Of a stretch of DNA of 64,000 nt, positions 56,172-64,000 are shown piece after piece. The notes below the pieces were generated by a model. It did no database searches. It was given only the letters and a program-made list of their open reading frames with translations, and had not been told where the DNA came from. The stretch is from Agarilytica rhodophyticola. GTDB lineage: Bacteria > Pseudomonadota > Gammaproteobacteria > Pseudomonadales > Cellvibrionaceae. The stretch is from the NCBI RefSeq assembly GCF_002157225.2, contig NZ_CP020038.1, positions 1,511,001-1,575,000 of the forward strand, given 5' to 3'. Each line of letters begins with the position of its first letter. Within the stretch, counting starts at the first letter, position 1. The position numbers and the translations under genes were made by a program.

Positions 56172-57167
56172 CTACAAAGGCAAGATGGGTAGTGACATGG
56201 GACGATCATCCCCTTGGAGTGTATTTAGAAAATCAGTCAGTTGTTCTATTTCTTCATTAGATAACATAATGGGCTGCATATCTTTAGATAGAGAAGGCCT
56301 TTTTTCGCCGCCCATAATGTAATGGTTAATAACACTTTGTAGGGTTTTGATATCCCCGGTATGCATATACGGTGAACGTTGAGCGATGTTTCTTAAGCCT
56401 GGCGTTTTAAATGCATACCGGTTTTTTTCAGATGATGAATCAATAAGATATCTTCCTTCATCTTCGGTATCGATTCCTATATCGTGAAATTTATTATCTG
56501 TAAAATTCCAACCTTGATGGCAACTAGCACAACGCCCCTTGTTATTAAAAATAACAAAGCCTTTTTTAGCACTTTCTGATATTGACCCTTCATCACCTTC
56601 AATCCAGAGGTCAAACGGTGATACGCCAGATACAACGGTTCTTTCAAAAGTGGCGATAGCTTTGGCAACATTGTCAGAGGTGATTCCGTCGTTGAAGACT
56701 TTACTAAATAATTTGTTATATCCATCTATATTTTTTAAACGAGACTCCAACTCTGTTAGTTCTAGTCCCATCTCGACATCGCTTTGTATCGGGCCTAATG
56801 CTTGCTCTTCTAAAGTTTTAGCCCTACCGTCCCAAAAAAAAGTCTTGCCCCAAGCCATATTAAGTGATGTCGGACTATGGCGGCCCAGTTCAGTATTCAT
56901 AGTGCCAACAGATCTAGCCAGAGCCCCTTCCCAGCCAAAAGAAGGATTATGACAAGATGCACAACTTAAATTTTGATGTTTACTAAGGCGAGGATCAAAA
57001 AACAGCATTTTTCCTAACATAGCTTTTTCTGCGCTATAGGGATTATCCTTAGGGAAGGGAATTGTTGATGGCCTCTGATATTGGGTTTTTAGGCGATCTA
57101 TGTCATTTGCTTGAGAAGCATTAACGAAGATGACTAAAAACAGAAAAAGTATACTTTTAATCATCAT
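56172..57167 (-). CDS. Di-haem cytochrome c peroxidase (MauG/CCP family)
   Basis: Periplasmic peroxidase of about 331 residues after the proposed start at the ATG at 57167; earlier in-frame starts (57179, and TTG at 57248) cannot be excluded, since no clear ribosome site is seen. A signal peptide ([20 protein letters not shown]) precedes two haem motifs: CASCHNP (C69/C72 from this start) and CASCHQGW (C213/C216). [21 protein letters not shown] and the NPSFGWEG loop are family markers. Reduces hydrogen peroxide with cytochrome c electrons. It is followed 8 bases later by a chemoreceptor gene, so the pair is probably one transcript. Confidence 0.9.
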   Translation of the reverse strand: MMIKSILFLFLVIFVNASQANDIDRLKTQYQRPSTIPFPKDNPYSAEKAMLGKMLFFDPRLSKHQNLSCASCHNPSFGWEGALARSVGTMNTELGRHSPTSLNMAWGKTFFWDGRAKTLEEQALGPIQSDVEMGLELTELESRLKNIDGYNKLFSKVFNDGITSDNVAKAIATFERTVVSGVSPFDLWIEGDEGSISESAKKGFVIFNNKGRCASCHQGWNFTDNKFHDIGIDTEDEGRYLIDSSSEKNRYAFKTPGLRNIAQRSPYMHTGDIKTLQSVINHYIMGGEKRPSLSKDMQPIMLSNEEIEQLTDFLNTLQGDDRPMSLPILPL

Positions 57168-57432
57168 GTTTAGGTACATATTTAAAAATAAGATGGATTT
57201 ACAATGTCTCTTAAGAATAAAGATTAGTTGGATTTTGATTAAATTCAAGGGTGTTGAGGCCTAGATAACTCTGAGTGATTTCAGGAATATGTCCTGCAAA
57301 TGAGTAGGCATCTATAACTATAAGCGATGATGGCTTTTGTTGCCTCTAAGTAGGCGGTTTACCCCGGTGGTCAGATGTTGGAGCCTTCGGGGTATAATAG
57401 GTGGCTATGTTCCTAAGAAAGCTATATGTTTT

Positions 57433-60400
57433 ATGACACTTAGTACGAATAATGATGTTTTGTTGATTAATGCGCCGTTTTGGTTAGAGAAATTGGCTTC
57501 TATCTCCCATCCTTCTGCCGCGCGCATGGCCGACGACCTGGATGCTAATAGACCTTTAGGTATTGGTGATGCAGATAACCCTTTCTGGAAGGGGTTCAAG
57601 CACAGTGACGGCAAGAAGGAATCGAATATCGATTTCCTGATCTGTGTGAAAAAGCAGCACCCGGAAAAAATTGTTATCGTACAAATCGGTGAGTTCTATG
57701 AAACCTGGGGCATCGATTCTGTATTCTTGGTGGAATATTGTGGCTTGAACCGTATGGGGCGCCGTGGTGTTCGCGCAGGTACTCCTCTGGCAAATATTCA
57801 AAAAGTGTTGAATGATCTCACTTCTGTTGGCTTCTCGGTAGTGATTTGTGAACAAGCTGAAGATTTAACAAAAAGCGGGCGTAAAACACGTTTTATCGCG
57901 GAAATTGTCACACCTTCTTCACCAATTTATACCCACGGCTTAGCTATGGACAAAGCTCGTAGTGATCTATTATTTCCCGAATCTCCACCTGAGTTCGGCA
58001 TTGTAATGGACAAGCGTGGTATCACTGTAGTTGAGATTAATCCAGACTTGCGAACTGTGTTAACTATGGAGGGTTTAACCAAGGAAGCTGCTTTAGCTCG
58101 ACTGTCTCGTTATGCCGGACGTTTTGGCCATGTATTCTGCCATGAAAATGTGGATCAACAGTTTATCATTGATGGCCATTTACAACATGAACACCTAATA
58201 CGTATTGATGTCTACCTGCCCAAAGATTTTGCTCGTCGTATGGAGGAGTTAATTAAAATCGATTTGAATTTGTCTGCAGATTGCTCTTTTACTCATGTAT
58301 ATCCTATCCATCATAACCATGAGCTTACACCAGCGCCTTTATATCTTAGCAGTGCTCAACAAATGGGTATTTTACGCGAGCGAGGTGTCCCGAAGTTAAT
58401 AGAATATATGTTGCCAAAAGGCAGCCCGGTGACCTGTAGTAATTTATTAAAAAGTTTTTTATTAAATCCACCACCAAAATCTGTTGCAGAAGATATAAGG
58501 CAAGCTTTAACAACACTGACCACGATAGCACTTGCAATTCCCGAATTTCCGGTTGCCAATCCAGCACGCTACGTTAAAACTTTGCAGAAACATGAAGCAA
58601 GTCCTGATATTTTAAAAGACTTATTTAAAGTGGCCGAAAGTTTTTTAGCCTGTTATAGCTCAGCTGAGACTTGGTCTTTGACACATATTTTACGAGTGGT
58701 AGCGCACAACCTTAATTTTGGCATCGATGTGAAAAAGCTTGGTTATGTCAGTCAACTTATTCTGGATACCTTGACGACGGTGTTACCTGAAGGCGATGAT
58801 CATGTTTATGTGCCGAAGCATGATTTGATCTCTAAACATTTATTTGAATATATTGAATATGACTTTCGAGGGCATGTTGCTAAAACTTCTTCGGAGGAAA
58901 TTTTTGAATGTTATCAGCGTGTCAAGCGGGCAGCCCTGCGCTATGAAAAAGTACTGACTGAAGAGTTAATTCCATTAATTGAGCAGCGTGAAGTTACTCG
59001 CAAAGATAATAAAAAGATTAAGCCTTGGGCATTATCCTTTGATATTCATAACAAGGCGATTTGGATGCGAGGGCCACTTACCCAAAAAGAAGCTAATATC
59101 TATAATCTTCATCATCCGGTGGATCGTTATGGTAAAACCGTTAAAGATCGTTGGACAAGTATACGAGCTGAGAAGTATTTACAGGAGTATAAGCTCGCTG
59201 CGGAACAAGCTCGTCTCAGTATTGCCTCGTTGTTAACGGATATTTCTAAAAAGCTAGCGCCTCATAGTCTTTCCATTGCGCACTTGGCTACTTTTTCTAA
59301 TTTAATGCGCATGTTAATGTTGCATAGCAAAGCATGCAGACCTAAGGGATGGAGTTTAGCTGTCAATTATGATGACTCACTGCCCTTGCATTTGGAAGGT
59401 TTTTTTCCTTATTGGATGGGCAAACATACTGCTGTTAAAAACTCTTTGAAACTAGACGGCATGGCGGTATTAACGGGCCATAATATGGCTGGAAAGTCTA
59501 CCACTATTCGTTCTGCTGCTGTTGTCACCTTACTGGCTTCCTCTGGGTTTATGTTTCCGGCAAAACGTATTAGTTTTTCAAAGCCGATTGACGGTTGGTA
59601 TCTGAGAACTGGAAGTTACGATGATCCTGCCGCGGGCTTATCTACTTTTGCGGTGGAGATGAATGACATTAATATTGCCCTGCGTGATGCATCGAAAAAC
59701 ACTTTAGTTTTAATTGATGAATTAGGTAAAGGTACTGAAACTCGCTCAGGTCACGCAATCGCTGGCAGTATACTTGAGCATTTACAGGCAAAAAATGTGT
59801 CTGGTATTTTCTCAACTCACTGGCATGAACTCTTTGTTAATCCTGCAGTACAGCTTGACGCTATGCAACTTATTTATATGGCAACGGATAATAACAAGCC
59901 CAGCTATAAAATAGCGGCCGGTAGATGTTTAAGTTCTGCCGCGTATCAAACTGCATCTGAGCTTGGCATTAGCGAAAAAATTATTGCGCGAGCGCAAGAA
60001 ATTGAAGCCGCATATATTGCCACTGCATATACTAGCGAGTACAAAACAGTTACTGGAAAAAAAGATTTCCGGCAAGACGCAATAGCTGAGGTCAATGAAC
60101 CAGTAGAAAAATATCAGATATATTCCTTATCTGCTGCCCGACATTTAATGAGTGATATCACCGGCGAACCTCTCGAAACAGTGAAAACTATCGCCGCTAA
60201 AACCTATGCTCCTGCTGTTGATAGCCAATTTAGTACACTTTATATTTTACGGACTTCTCTCGGTTTTTATTACGTAGGTGAAACAGATAATATTAACGCC
60301 CGCATTGAAGCACATAGGAAAGTTGAATTGAAAAAAGATTGTGAATTTATTTATGTGGCGATTCCTCTTGGAAAGAGCGCAGCTCGAAGGCTGGAATCTA

Positions 60401-60483
60401 CTCTTATTAAAGCTCTGGTTGGCAAAGGATTCCCTATGCTATCTGTAGATGATGCTAAACATCAGCATTTTGGGTCTAGTTAG
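57433..60483 (+). CDS. MSH1-like MutS7 protein with C-terminal GIY-YIG domain
   Basis: Protein of 1016 residues from the ATG at 57433. An N-terminal MutS mismatch-type domain carries VQIGEFYETWGIDSVFLVEY (84-103), which closely resembles plant organellar MSH1 (VQVGEFYETWGID). A long core follows, then the ATPase with Walker A GHNMAGKST (682-690), LIDELGKGTE and STHWHEL. The C-terminus (about 935-1016) is a GIY-YIG nuclease: LYILRTSLGFYYVGETD, Arg in INARIEAHR and Glu in RRLEST, ending KHQHFGSS as in plant MSH1. In plants MSH1 keeps organelle genomes stable. The gene is transcribed alone. An upstream in-frame ATG at 57337 exists but lacks matching residues. Confidence 0.93.
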   Translation: MTLSTNNDVLLINAPFWLEKLASISHPSAARMADDLDANRPLGIGDADNPFWKGFKHSDGKKESNIDFLICVKKQHPEKIVIVQIGEFYETWGIDSVFLVEYCGLNRMGRRGVRAGTPLANIQKVLNDLTSVGFSVVICEQAEDLTKSGRKTRFIAEIVTPSSPIYTHGLAMDKARSDLLFPESPPEFGIVMDKRGITVVEINPDLRTVLTMEGLTKEAALARLSRYAGRFGHVFCHENVDQQFIIDGHLQHEHLIRIDVYLPKDFARRMEELIKIDLNLSADCSFTHVYPIHHNHELTPAPLYLSSAQQMGILRERGVPKLIEYMLPKGSPVTCSNLLKSFLLNPPPKSVAEDIRQALTTLTTIALAIPEFPVANPARYVKTLQKHEASPDILKDLFKVAESFLACYSSAETWSLTHILRVVAHNLNFGIDVKKLGYVSQLILDTLTTVLPEGDDHVYVPKHDLISKHLFEYIEYDFRGHVAKTSSEEIFECYQRVKRAALRYEKVLTEELIPLIEQREVTRKDNKKIKPWALSFDIHNKAIWMRGPLTQKEANIYNLHHPVDRYGKTVKDRWTSIRAEKYLQEYKLAAEQARLSIASLLTDISKKLAPHSLSIAHLATFSNLMRMLMLHSKACRPKGWSLAVNYDDSLPLHLEGFFPYWMGKHTAVKNSLKLDGMAVLTGHNMAGKSTTIRSAAVVTLLASSGFMFPAKRISFSKPIDGWYLRTGSYDDPAAGLSTFAVEMNDINIALRDASKNTLVLIDELGKGTETRSGHAIAGSILEHLQAKNVSGIFSTHWHELFVNPAVQLDAMQLIYMATDNNKPSYKIAAGRCLSSAAYQTASELGISEKIIARAQEIEAAYIATAYTSEYKTVTGKKDFRQDAIAEVNEPVEKYQIYSLSAARHLMSDITGEPLETVKTIAAKTYAPAVDSQFSTLYILRTSLGFYYVGETDNINARIEAHRKVELKKDCEFIYVAIPLGKSAARRLESTLIKALVGKGFPMLSVDDAKHQHFGSS

Positions 60484-60556
60484 TAGACAAATATATCTTG
60501 CTGATAAGCTTAGTTAGTATTAGGGTTAACAGCTATAAGCTTAAGCTTTAGAGTGA

Positions 60557-61543
60557 ATGCATATGCCAAATTTTAAAATTGATAACAAACTGACGTTGGA
60601 TATTATCAAAGCTGTCGAGCACAAGCTCCCTCAGTTTGACTCTACTTCCACTGTATCATTTGATGATGTTGATACTGATCTAGACTGTTATTTTCAAACC
60701 TATGGCTTTGCTTCAATGGAGGCTGCTGATAAGGCCCGTTACACTCTTGGTTTTCTCAAGGCAGTCAGTCACAAGGTTGCTTGTCATTATTGGTCTGTTG
60801 ATCAACCAAAAGGCACTGTATTTGTCGCTCATGGATTATTTGATCACGTAGGTTTATATCTTGATCTTATCGACTTGCTAGTTATGGATAATTATTGTGT
60901 GGTTGCTATTGATTTTCCAGGGCATGGCTTAAGTGAGGGCGAACCGGCAGTCATCGGGAGTTTTACTGAATATGCTGTTGTTATTAGAGATGTATTAATG
61001 GCTTTAGATAGTGAAATTAGTAAGCCTATTTATGCCATTGGTCAAAGCACGGGAAGCGCAGCACTGCTTAATTATGTATTGGCAATTGAGGGTGAGAAAT
61101 TTTCTAAGTTAATTTTACTGGCACCACTGATTCAGCCGCGCAATTGGCCAATGATCAATATCGCCTATTTAATTTTGCATAAGTTTGTGCGCTTTGTCGG
61201 GCGAAGTTTTACCGAAAATTCGTGTCGTCCAGGGTTTTGTGAATTTCTTAAAACACACGATCCTTTGCAACCTCGCAATATTTCTGTGGAATGGATAGGT
61301 GCAATGAGGCAATGGATTAATCGTTTCGATACCTTCTCCACCTCCAAAACAGAAACCCTGATTATACAAGGGGATGATGATGGTACCGTCGGCTGGGAAA
61401 AAAACATCCCTCGTATCCAACTTAGGTTTCCTTTTTGCCAAGTGAAGATGCTCGCTTCAGCAAAACATCACCTTGTTAATGAAGGGGATGAGATACGAAA
61501 TCCTATGTTTACTAAAATTATCGACTTCTTTAATGAGGCTTAA
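60557..61543 (+). CDS. Alpha/beta hydrolase (monoglyceride lipase-like)
   Basis: Hydrolase of 328 residues, no signal peptide. VFVAHGLFDHVGLYLDL gives the oxyanion HG motif (92-93), IDFPGHGLSEG follows, the nucleophile elbow is IGQSTGSA (S164), and acid/base residues lie in IIQGDDDGTVGW (Asp) and SAKHHLVNEGDE (His). The pattern fits the serine-aminopeptidase-S33/monoacylglycerol lipase group. Substrate is probably an acylglycerol or ester. It follows the MutS7 gene by 73 bases. The stop codon overlaps the start of a hairpin. Confidence 0.85.
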   Translation: MHMPNFKIDNKLTLDIIKAVEHKLPQFDSTSTVSFDDVDTDLDCYFQTYGFASMEAADKARYTLGFLKAVSHKVACHYWSVDQPKGTVFVAHGLFDHVGLYLDLIDLLVMDNYCVVAIDFPGHGLSEGEPAVIGSFTEYAVVIRDVLMALDSEISKPIYAIGQSTGSAALLNYVLAIEGEKFSKLILLAPLIQPRNWPMINIAYLILHKFVRFVGRSFTENSCRPGFCEFLKTHDPLQPRNISVEWIGAMRQWINRFDTFSTSKTETLIIQGDDDGTVGWEKNIPRIQLRFPFCQVKMLASAKHHLVNEGDEIRNPMFTKIIDFFNEA

Positions 61544-61590
61544 GGGTGATATGGCATCACCCTTGTCTGAAAAAAGTAATACTTTTTAGG
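61542..61590. terminator. Bidirectional terminator between hydrolase and serA
   Basis: AAGGGTGAT (61542-61550) pairs perfectly with ATCACCCTT (61556-61564), and a second AT-rich stem with flanking A/T runs follows (AAAAAGTAATACTTTTT region, about 61573-61589). Both convergent genes end here. Confidence 0.7.
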
Positions 61591-61597
61591 ATTATTA

Positions 61598-62833
61598 CTA
61601 GTACAACACCCGACAACGTATTGTGCCATTTACTTCCTTCAAATGCTTTTGTGCCGTTTCGCTGTACTGGCTGTCGATATCGATAACCACATAACCTACT
61701 TTGTCATTGGTCTGTAAATACTGGCCACAAATATTAATATTATTCTCTGATAAAATTTGGTTTATAGCCGTTAGTACACCGGGAATATTTTTATGCACAT
61801 GAAGTAGGCGATGCACATTTCTGTGAGTTGGTAACGCTACCTCAGGAAAGTTCACAGATGATAAGGTAGTACCGTTATCCGAATATTTAATAAGTTTTTC
61901 AGCCACTTCATAACCGATGTTCTCTTGTGCTTCCATCGTTGAACCACCGATATGAGGCGTAAGAATAACGTTATCAAATTGTTTAAGAGGACTTTCAAAG
62001 GTTTCATTATTGCTCTTTGGTTCCTTTGGGAATACATCGATGGCGGCGCCAGCGAGGTGCCCGCTTTCAAGGGCTTGTGCCAAAGCGTCAATATCAATAA
62101 CGGTGCCACGCGAGGCATTAATGAGAACAGCACCTTGTTTCATACTCGCCAGTTCTCGTTCACTGATCATATTTTTAGTGTCTGGCGTTTCGGGTACATG
62201 TAGGCTAACAATGTCAGCTTTGGCAAGCAATTCGTTAAGTGACTTACACTGTATCGCGTTACCCATGGTGAGCTTGGTTACCACGTCGTAGAAGATAATC
62301 GTCATACCTAAGCTTTCGGCTAGCACACTGATTTGGCTGCCGATAGAGCCGTAGCCAATTAAGCCTAGGGTTTTACCGCGAATTTCATAAGAACCTTGGG
62401 CTGATTTTTTCCATTCGCCTCTGTGGCACCCCGCGTTTTTAGAAGGAATATCACGTAGCAATAAAATAGCCTGTGCAATGACAAGTTCGGCCACACTTCG
62501 TGTATTAGAGAAAGGTGCATTAAAAACTACTACGCCTTTTTCCTGAGCTGCTTTCAGGTCGACCTGATTGGTGCCGATACAAAAACATCCTACCGCGATT
62601 AACTTGTTTGCGGCTTCAAATACATCGCTCGTAAGTTGGGTTCGTGAGCGAATGCCAACAAAGTGGGCATCTTTAATCCGCTCTTTCAACTCATCTCCCG
62701 TCAGTGCCGTACTCACATAATCTACATTGCGATAGCCCGCGTGGGTCAGACTGTCAACCGCAGACTGATGAACGCCTTCGAGTAGTACGAACTTAATTTT
62801 ATCCTTTTCAAGTGAGGTTCTTGCTAGGTTCAT
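61598..62833 (-). CDS. serA: D-3-phosphoglycerate dehydrogenase SerA
   Basis: First step of serine synthesis: 3-phosphoglycerate to 3-phosphohydroxypyruvate. The 411-residue product has the substrate domain (VGIRSRTQLTSDVFEAA), NAD motif LGLIGYGSIGSQ, the catalytic Arg in INASRGTVID, a Glu in the PKEPKS region and His in LTPHIGGSTMEAQ, and a C-terminal ACT domain (about 335-411) for feedback by serine. Length matches E. coli SerA (410). It is transcribed toward the hydrolase gene; a 14-bp tandem duplication lies just upstream of the start. Confidence 0.97.
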   Translation of the reverse strand: MNLARTSLEKDKIKFVLLEGVHQSAVDSLTHAGYRNVDYVSTALTGDELKERIKDAHFVGIRSRTQLTSDVFEAANKLIAVGCFCIGTNQVDLKAAQEKGVVVFNAPFSNTRSVAELVIAQAILLLRDIPSKNAGCHRGEWKKSAQGSYEIRGKTLGLIGYGSIGSQISVLAESLGMTIIFYDVVTKLTMGNAIQCKSLNELLAKADIVSLHVPETPDTKNMISERELASMKQGAVLINASRGTVIDIDALAQALESGHLAGAAIDVFPKEPKSNNETFESPLKQFDNVILTPHIGGSTMEAQENIGYEVAEKLIKYSDNGTTLSSVNFPEVALPTHRNVHRLLHVHKNIPGVLTAINQILSENNINICGQYLQTNDKVGYVVIDIDSQYSETAQKHLKEVNGTIRCRVLY

Positions 62834-62845
62834 TATGGTCTCTAT

Positions 62846-62873
62846 ATCTTAAAAATATGATCTTAAAAATATG
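62846..62873 (-). repeat. 14-bp tandem duplication upstream of serA
   Basis: ATCTTAAAAATATG occurs twice without a gap (62846-62859 and 62860-62873), 13 bases ahead of the serA start codon. It may duplicate a promoter or leader element. Confidence 0.85.
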
Positions 62874-63023
62874 CCAGTGTTTATGCGCAGGGAATACATT
62901 GCTTGTGCGCCGATACAAGGTTTGTATCGTTGGCAAATTAATACCTTTAGGTTTGGTGGTGCTATTGGCTTGTGGCCAATATCGACTGCTCTTCTATCGG
63001 GGATAGATGCATTATAGCGTTCA

Positions 63024-63713
63024 CTATGAAGTAGGAACAATGGAGCGCACGCCTTTGCTAGTGCCCAGCAGCATGATGTCAGCCGCGCGCATTGCAAATA
63101 GTCCATTGGTAACCACACCGGTTATATGATTTATTTGCTGTTCAAGGGTGATGGCATCATCTATATGCAAGTCATGCACATCTAGGATATGGCAATGATT
63201 GTCTGTGACAACACCTTCGCGATATACGGGTTTACCACCTAAGTGCTGTAATTGTTGACTGACGTAAGCGCGTGCCATTGGGATAATTTCGACAGGCAGT
63301 GGGAAGGCGCCCAAAGTCTCTACCCATTTGCTCTCATCGGCGATGCAAACGAACTCTTTGGCGTTCGCTGCGACAATTTTTTCTCGTGTTAGGGCTGCGC
63401 CGCCCCCTTTTATTAAATGCAGCTGCTGATTGGATTCGTCCGCGCCGTCTACGTAAATTGCAATAGAACTCATCTCGTTGAGGTCAAATACAGGTATATC
63501 GTGGCTAGTAAGCCTCGTTGCTGACGCTTGTGAGCTGGCGACAGTGCCTGCGAAATGTTCTTTGTATGGCGCCAGCAAGTCAATAAAGAAATTGGCTGTC
63601 GAGCCAGTACCGATACCGAGGATATCGTTTGGGCCCAGTTTTGGGACAACATATTCAATGGCTGCTGCAGCGACTGCGCGTTTCAATTCATCCTGTGTCA
63701 TGGTAAAGCTCAT
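63024..63713 (-). CDS. rpiA: Ribose-5-phosphate isomerase A
   Basis: Interconverts ribulose-5-phosphate and ribose-5-phosphate. The 229-residue product has [22 protein letters not shown] (Asp residues at the active site), [11 protein letters not shown] (catalytic region with Glu/Lys) and [15 protein letters not shown]. Full length. Two in-frame starts are four codons apart; E. coli RpiA begins MTQDELK, so the inner ATG at 63701 is also plausible. serA lies 190 bases downstream on the same strand. ilvA, a frequent divergent neighbour, is not visible. Confidence 0.97.
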   Translation of the reverse strand: MSFTMTQDELKRAVAAAAIEYVVPKLGPNDILGIGTGSTANFFIDLLAPYKEHFAGTVASSQASATRLTSHDIPVFDLNEMSSIAIYVDGADESNQQLHLIKGGGAALTREKIVAANAKEFVCIADESKWVETLGAFPLPVEIIPMARAYVSQQLQHLGGKPVYREGVVTDNHCHILDVHDLHIDDAITLEQQINHITGVVTNGLFAMRAADIMLLGTSKGVRSIVPTS

Positions 63714-64000
63714 ACTGCGTTAGGAGCTGCCAACACTTTTATTCAATAATATTTGACTTGGAGTGTGAGCAGATCCTAAAGGTTATCGTTGTTGTGGTAT
63801 TGGTCAAAGCCTATTCGGCGCACATTCTACCTTAGTTTTTGGGGTATTTCATAAACATACATTACGCACTTTGGCGATAACGTATTATAGGCATTCCTAT
63901 TTACGTATAGTTCGCGATGCAACCATGACTTGTGGGCTGCTATAGATTAGTATTGCGCCTCTTTATTTTACTTGTTTTACAATATTGCAAGATCGTATGT
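63714..64000. other. Region upstream of rpiA, no gene seen
   Basis: About 290 bases to the window edge. No supported ORF, RNA gene or hairpin; it contains the rpiA promoter. Confidence 0.4.

Noticed and set aside
1-64000. CRISPR arrays, tRNA genes, rRNA genes, insertion sequences
   Set aside because: Looked for regular direct repeats, TTCGAATC-type T-loops and transposase motifs on both strands; none found by eye.

Overview
The window looks like chromosome of a marine gammaproteobacterium of the Cellvibrionaceae type (Saccharophagus/Teredinibacter/Agarilytica relatives). This is inference from three things: a bioB-bioF-bioHC-bioD cluster with BioH and BioC fused in one polypeptide, a plant-MSH1-like MutS carrying a GIY-YIG domain, and a Pseudomonas-like order of metK, an ArsR/methyltransferase regulator, tkt and pgk. 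The sequence is moderately AT-rich. I see no rRNA, tRNA, CRISPR array or intact insertion sequence.

Layout. 1-6.1 kb: an ECF sigma factor gene cut off from any downstream partner by the window edge, an outer-membrane beta-barrel protein, DUF3108 and DUF3014 proteins, a small exported protein, the stress kinase SrkA and a ComF-type phosphoribosyltransferase. 6.1-11.0 kb: biotin operon behind a recognisable BirA operator. 11-21.3 kb: mixed housekeeping and orphan genes (flagellar-like small protein, SprA-type putative metalloprotease, acyl-CoA dehydrogenase, DUF3094, MazG-like pyrophosphohydrolase, RdgC, FKBP isomerase, a HELAH lipoprotein). 21.3-26.6 kb: an S-adenosylmethionine-cycle operon (sahR-like, metK, ahcY, metF, rsmE, all on the minus strand) behind a perfect ArsR-type inverted repeat. 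26.9-30.4 kb: tkt and pgk, ending in a clear terminator.

30.5-36.1 kb is a visibly more AT-rich accessory block. A tight five-gene minus-strand operon encodes a DUF2306 four-histidine membrane protein, an AfsA-type (A-factor) hotdog protein, a divergent IspH/LytB paralogue, an extended SDR and a small membrane protein. It reads like an undescribed small-molecule (butenolide/butyrolactone-like) or lipid-modification pathway. Upstream lie a structured non-coding region and a stand-alone sigma-region-2 protein.

36.5-54.5 kb is a large galactoside/glycerol locus: galK-galT, dgoA-dgoK-sugar dehydrogenase, a GntR regulator, an SGLT-type symporter, a GH36 alpha-galactosidase, then glpD-glpK-galE-galM. 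One enzyme releasing galactose, two routes for galactose and a complete route for glycerol together point to floridoside (alpha-galactosyl-glycerol, the main red-algal photosynthate) as the natural substrate. An effector-like HELVH metallopeptidase gene sits inside the locus.

54.5-64 kb: a methyl-accepting chemotaxis protein beside a di-haem cytochrome c peroxidase, the MSH1-like MutS7 protein, an alpha/beta hydrolase, serA and rpiA. The two most interesting systems are the AfsA/IspH-like operon (30.6-34.6 kb) and the proposed floridoside locus (36.5-54.5 kb); the MSH1-like gene is the most notable single gene.
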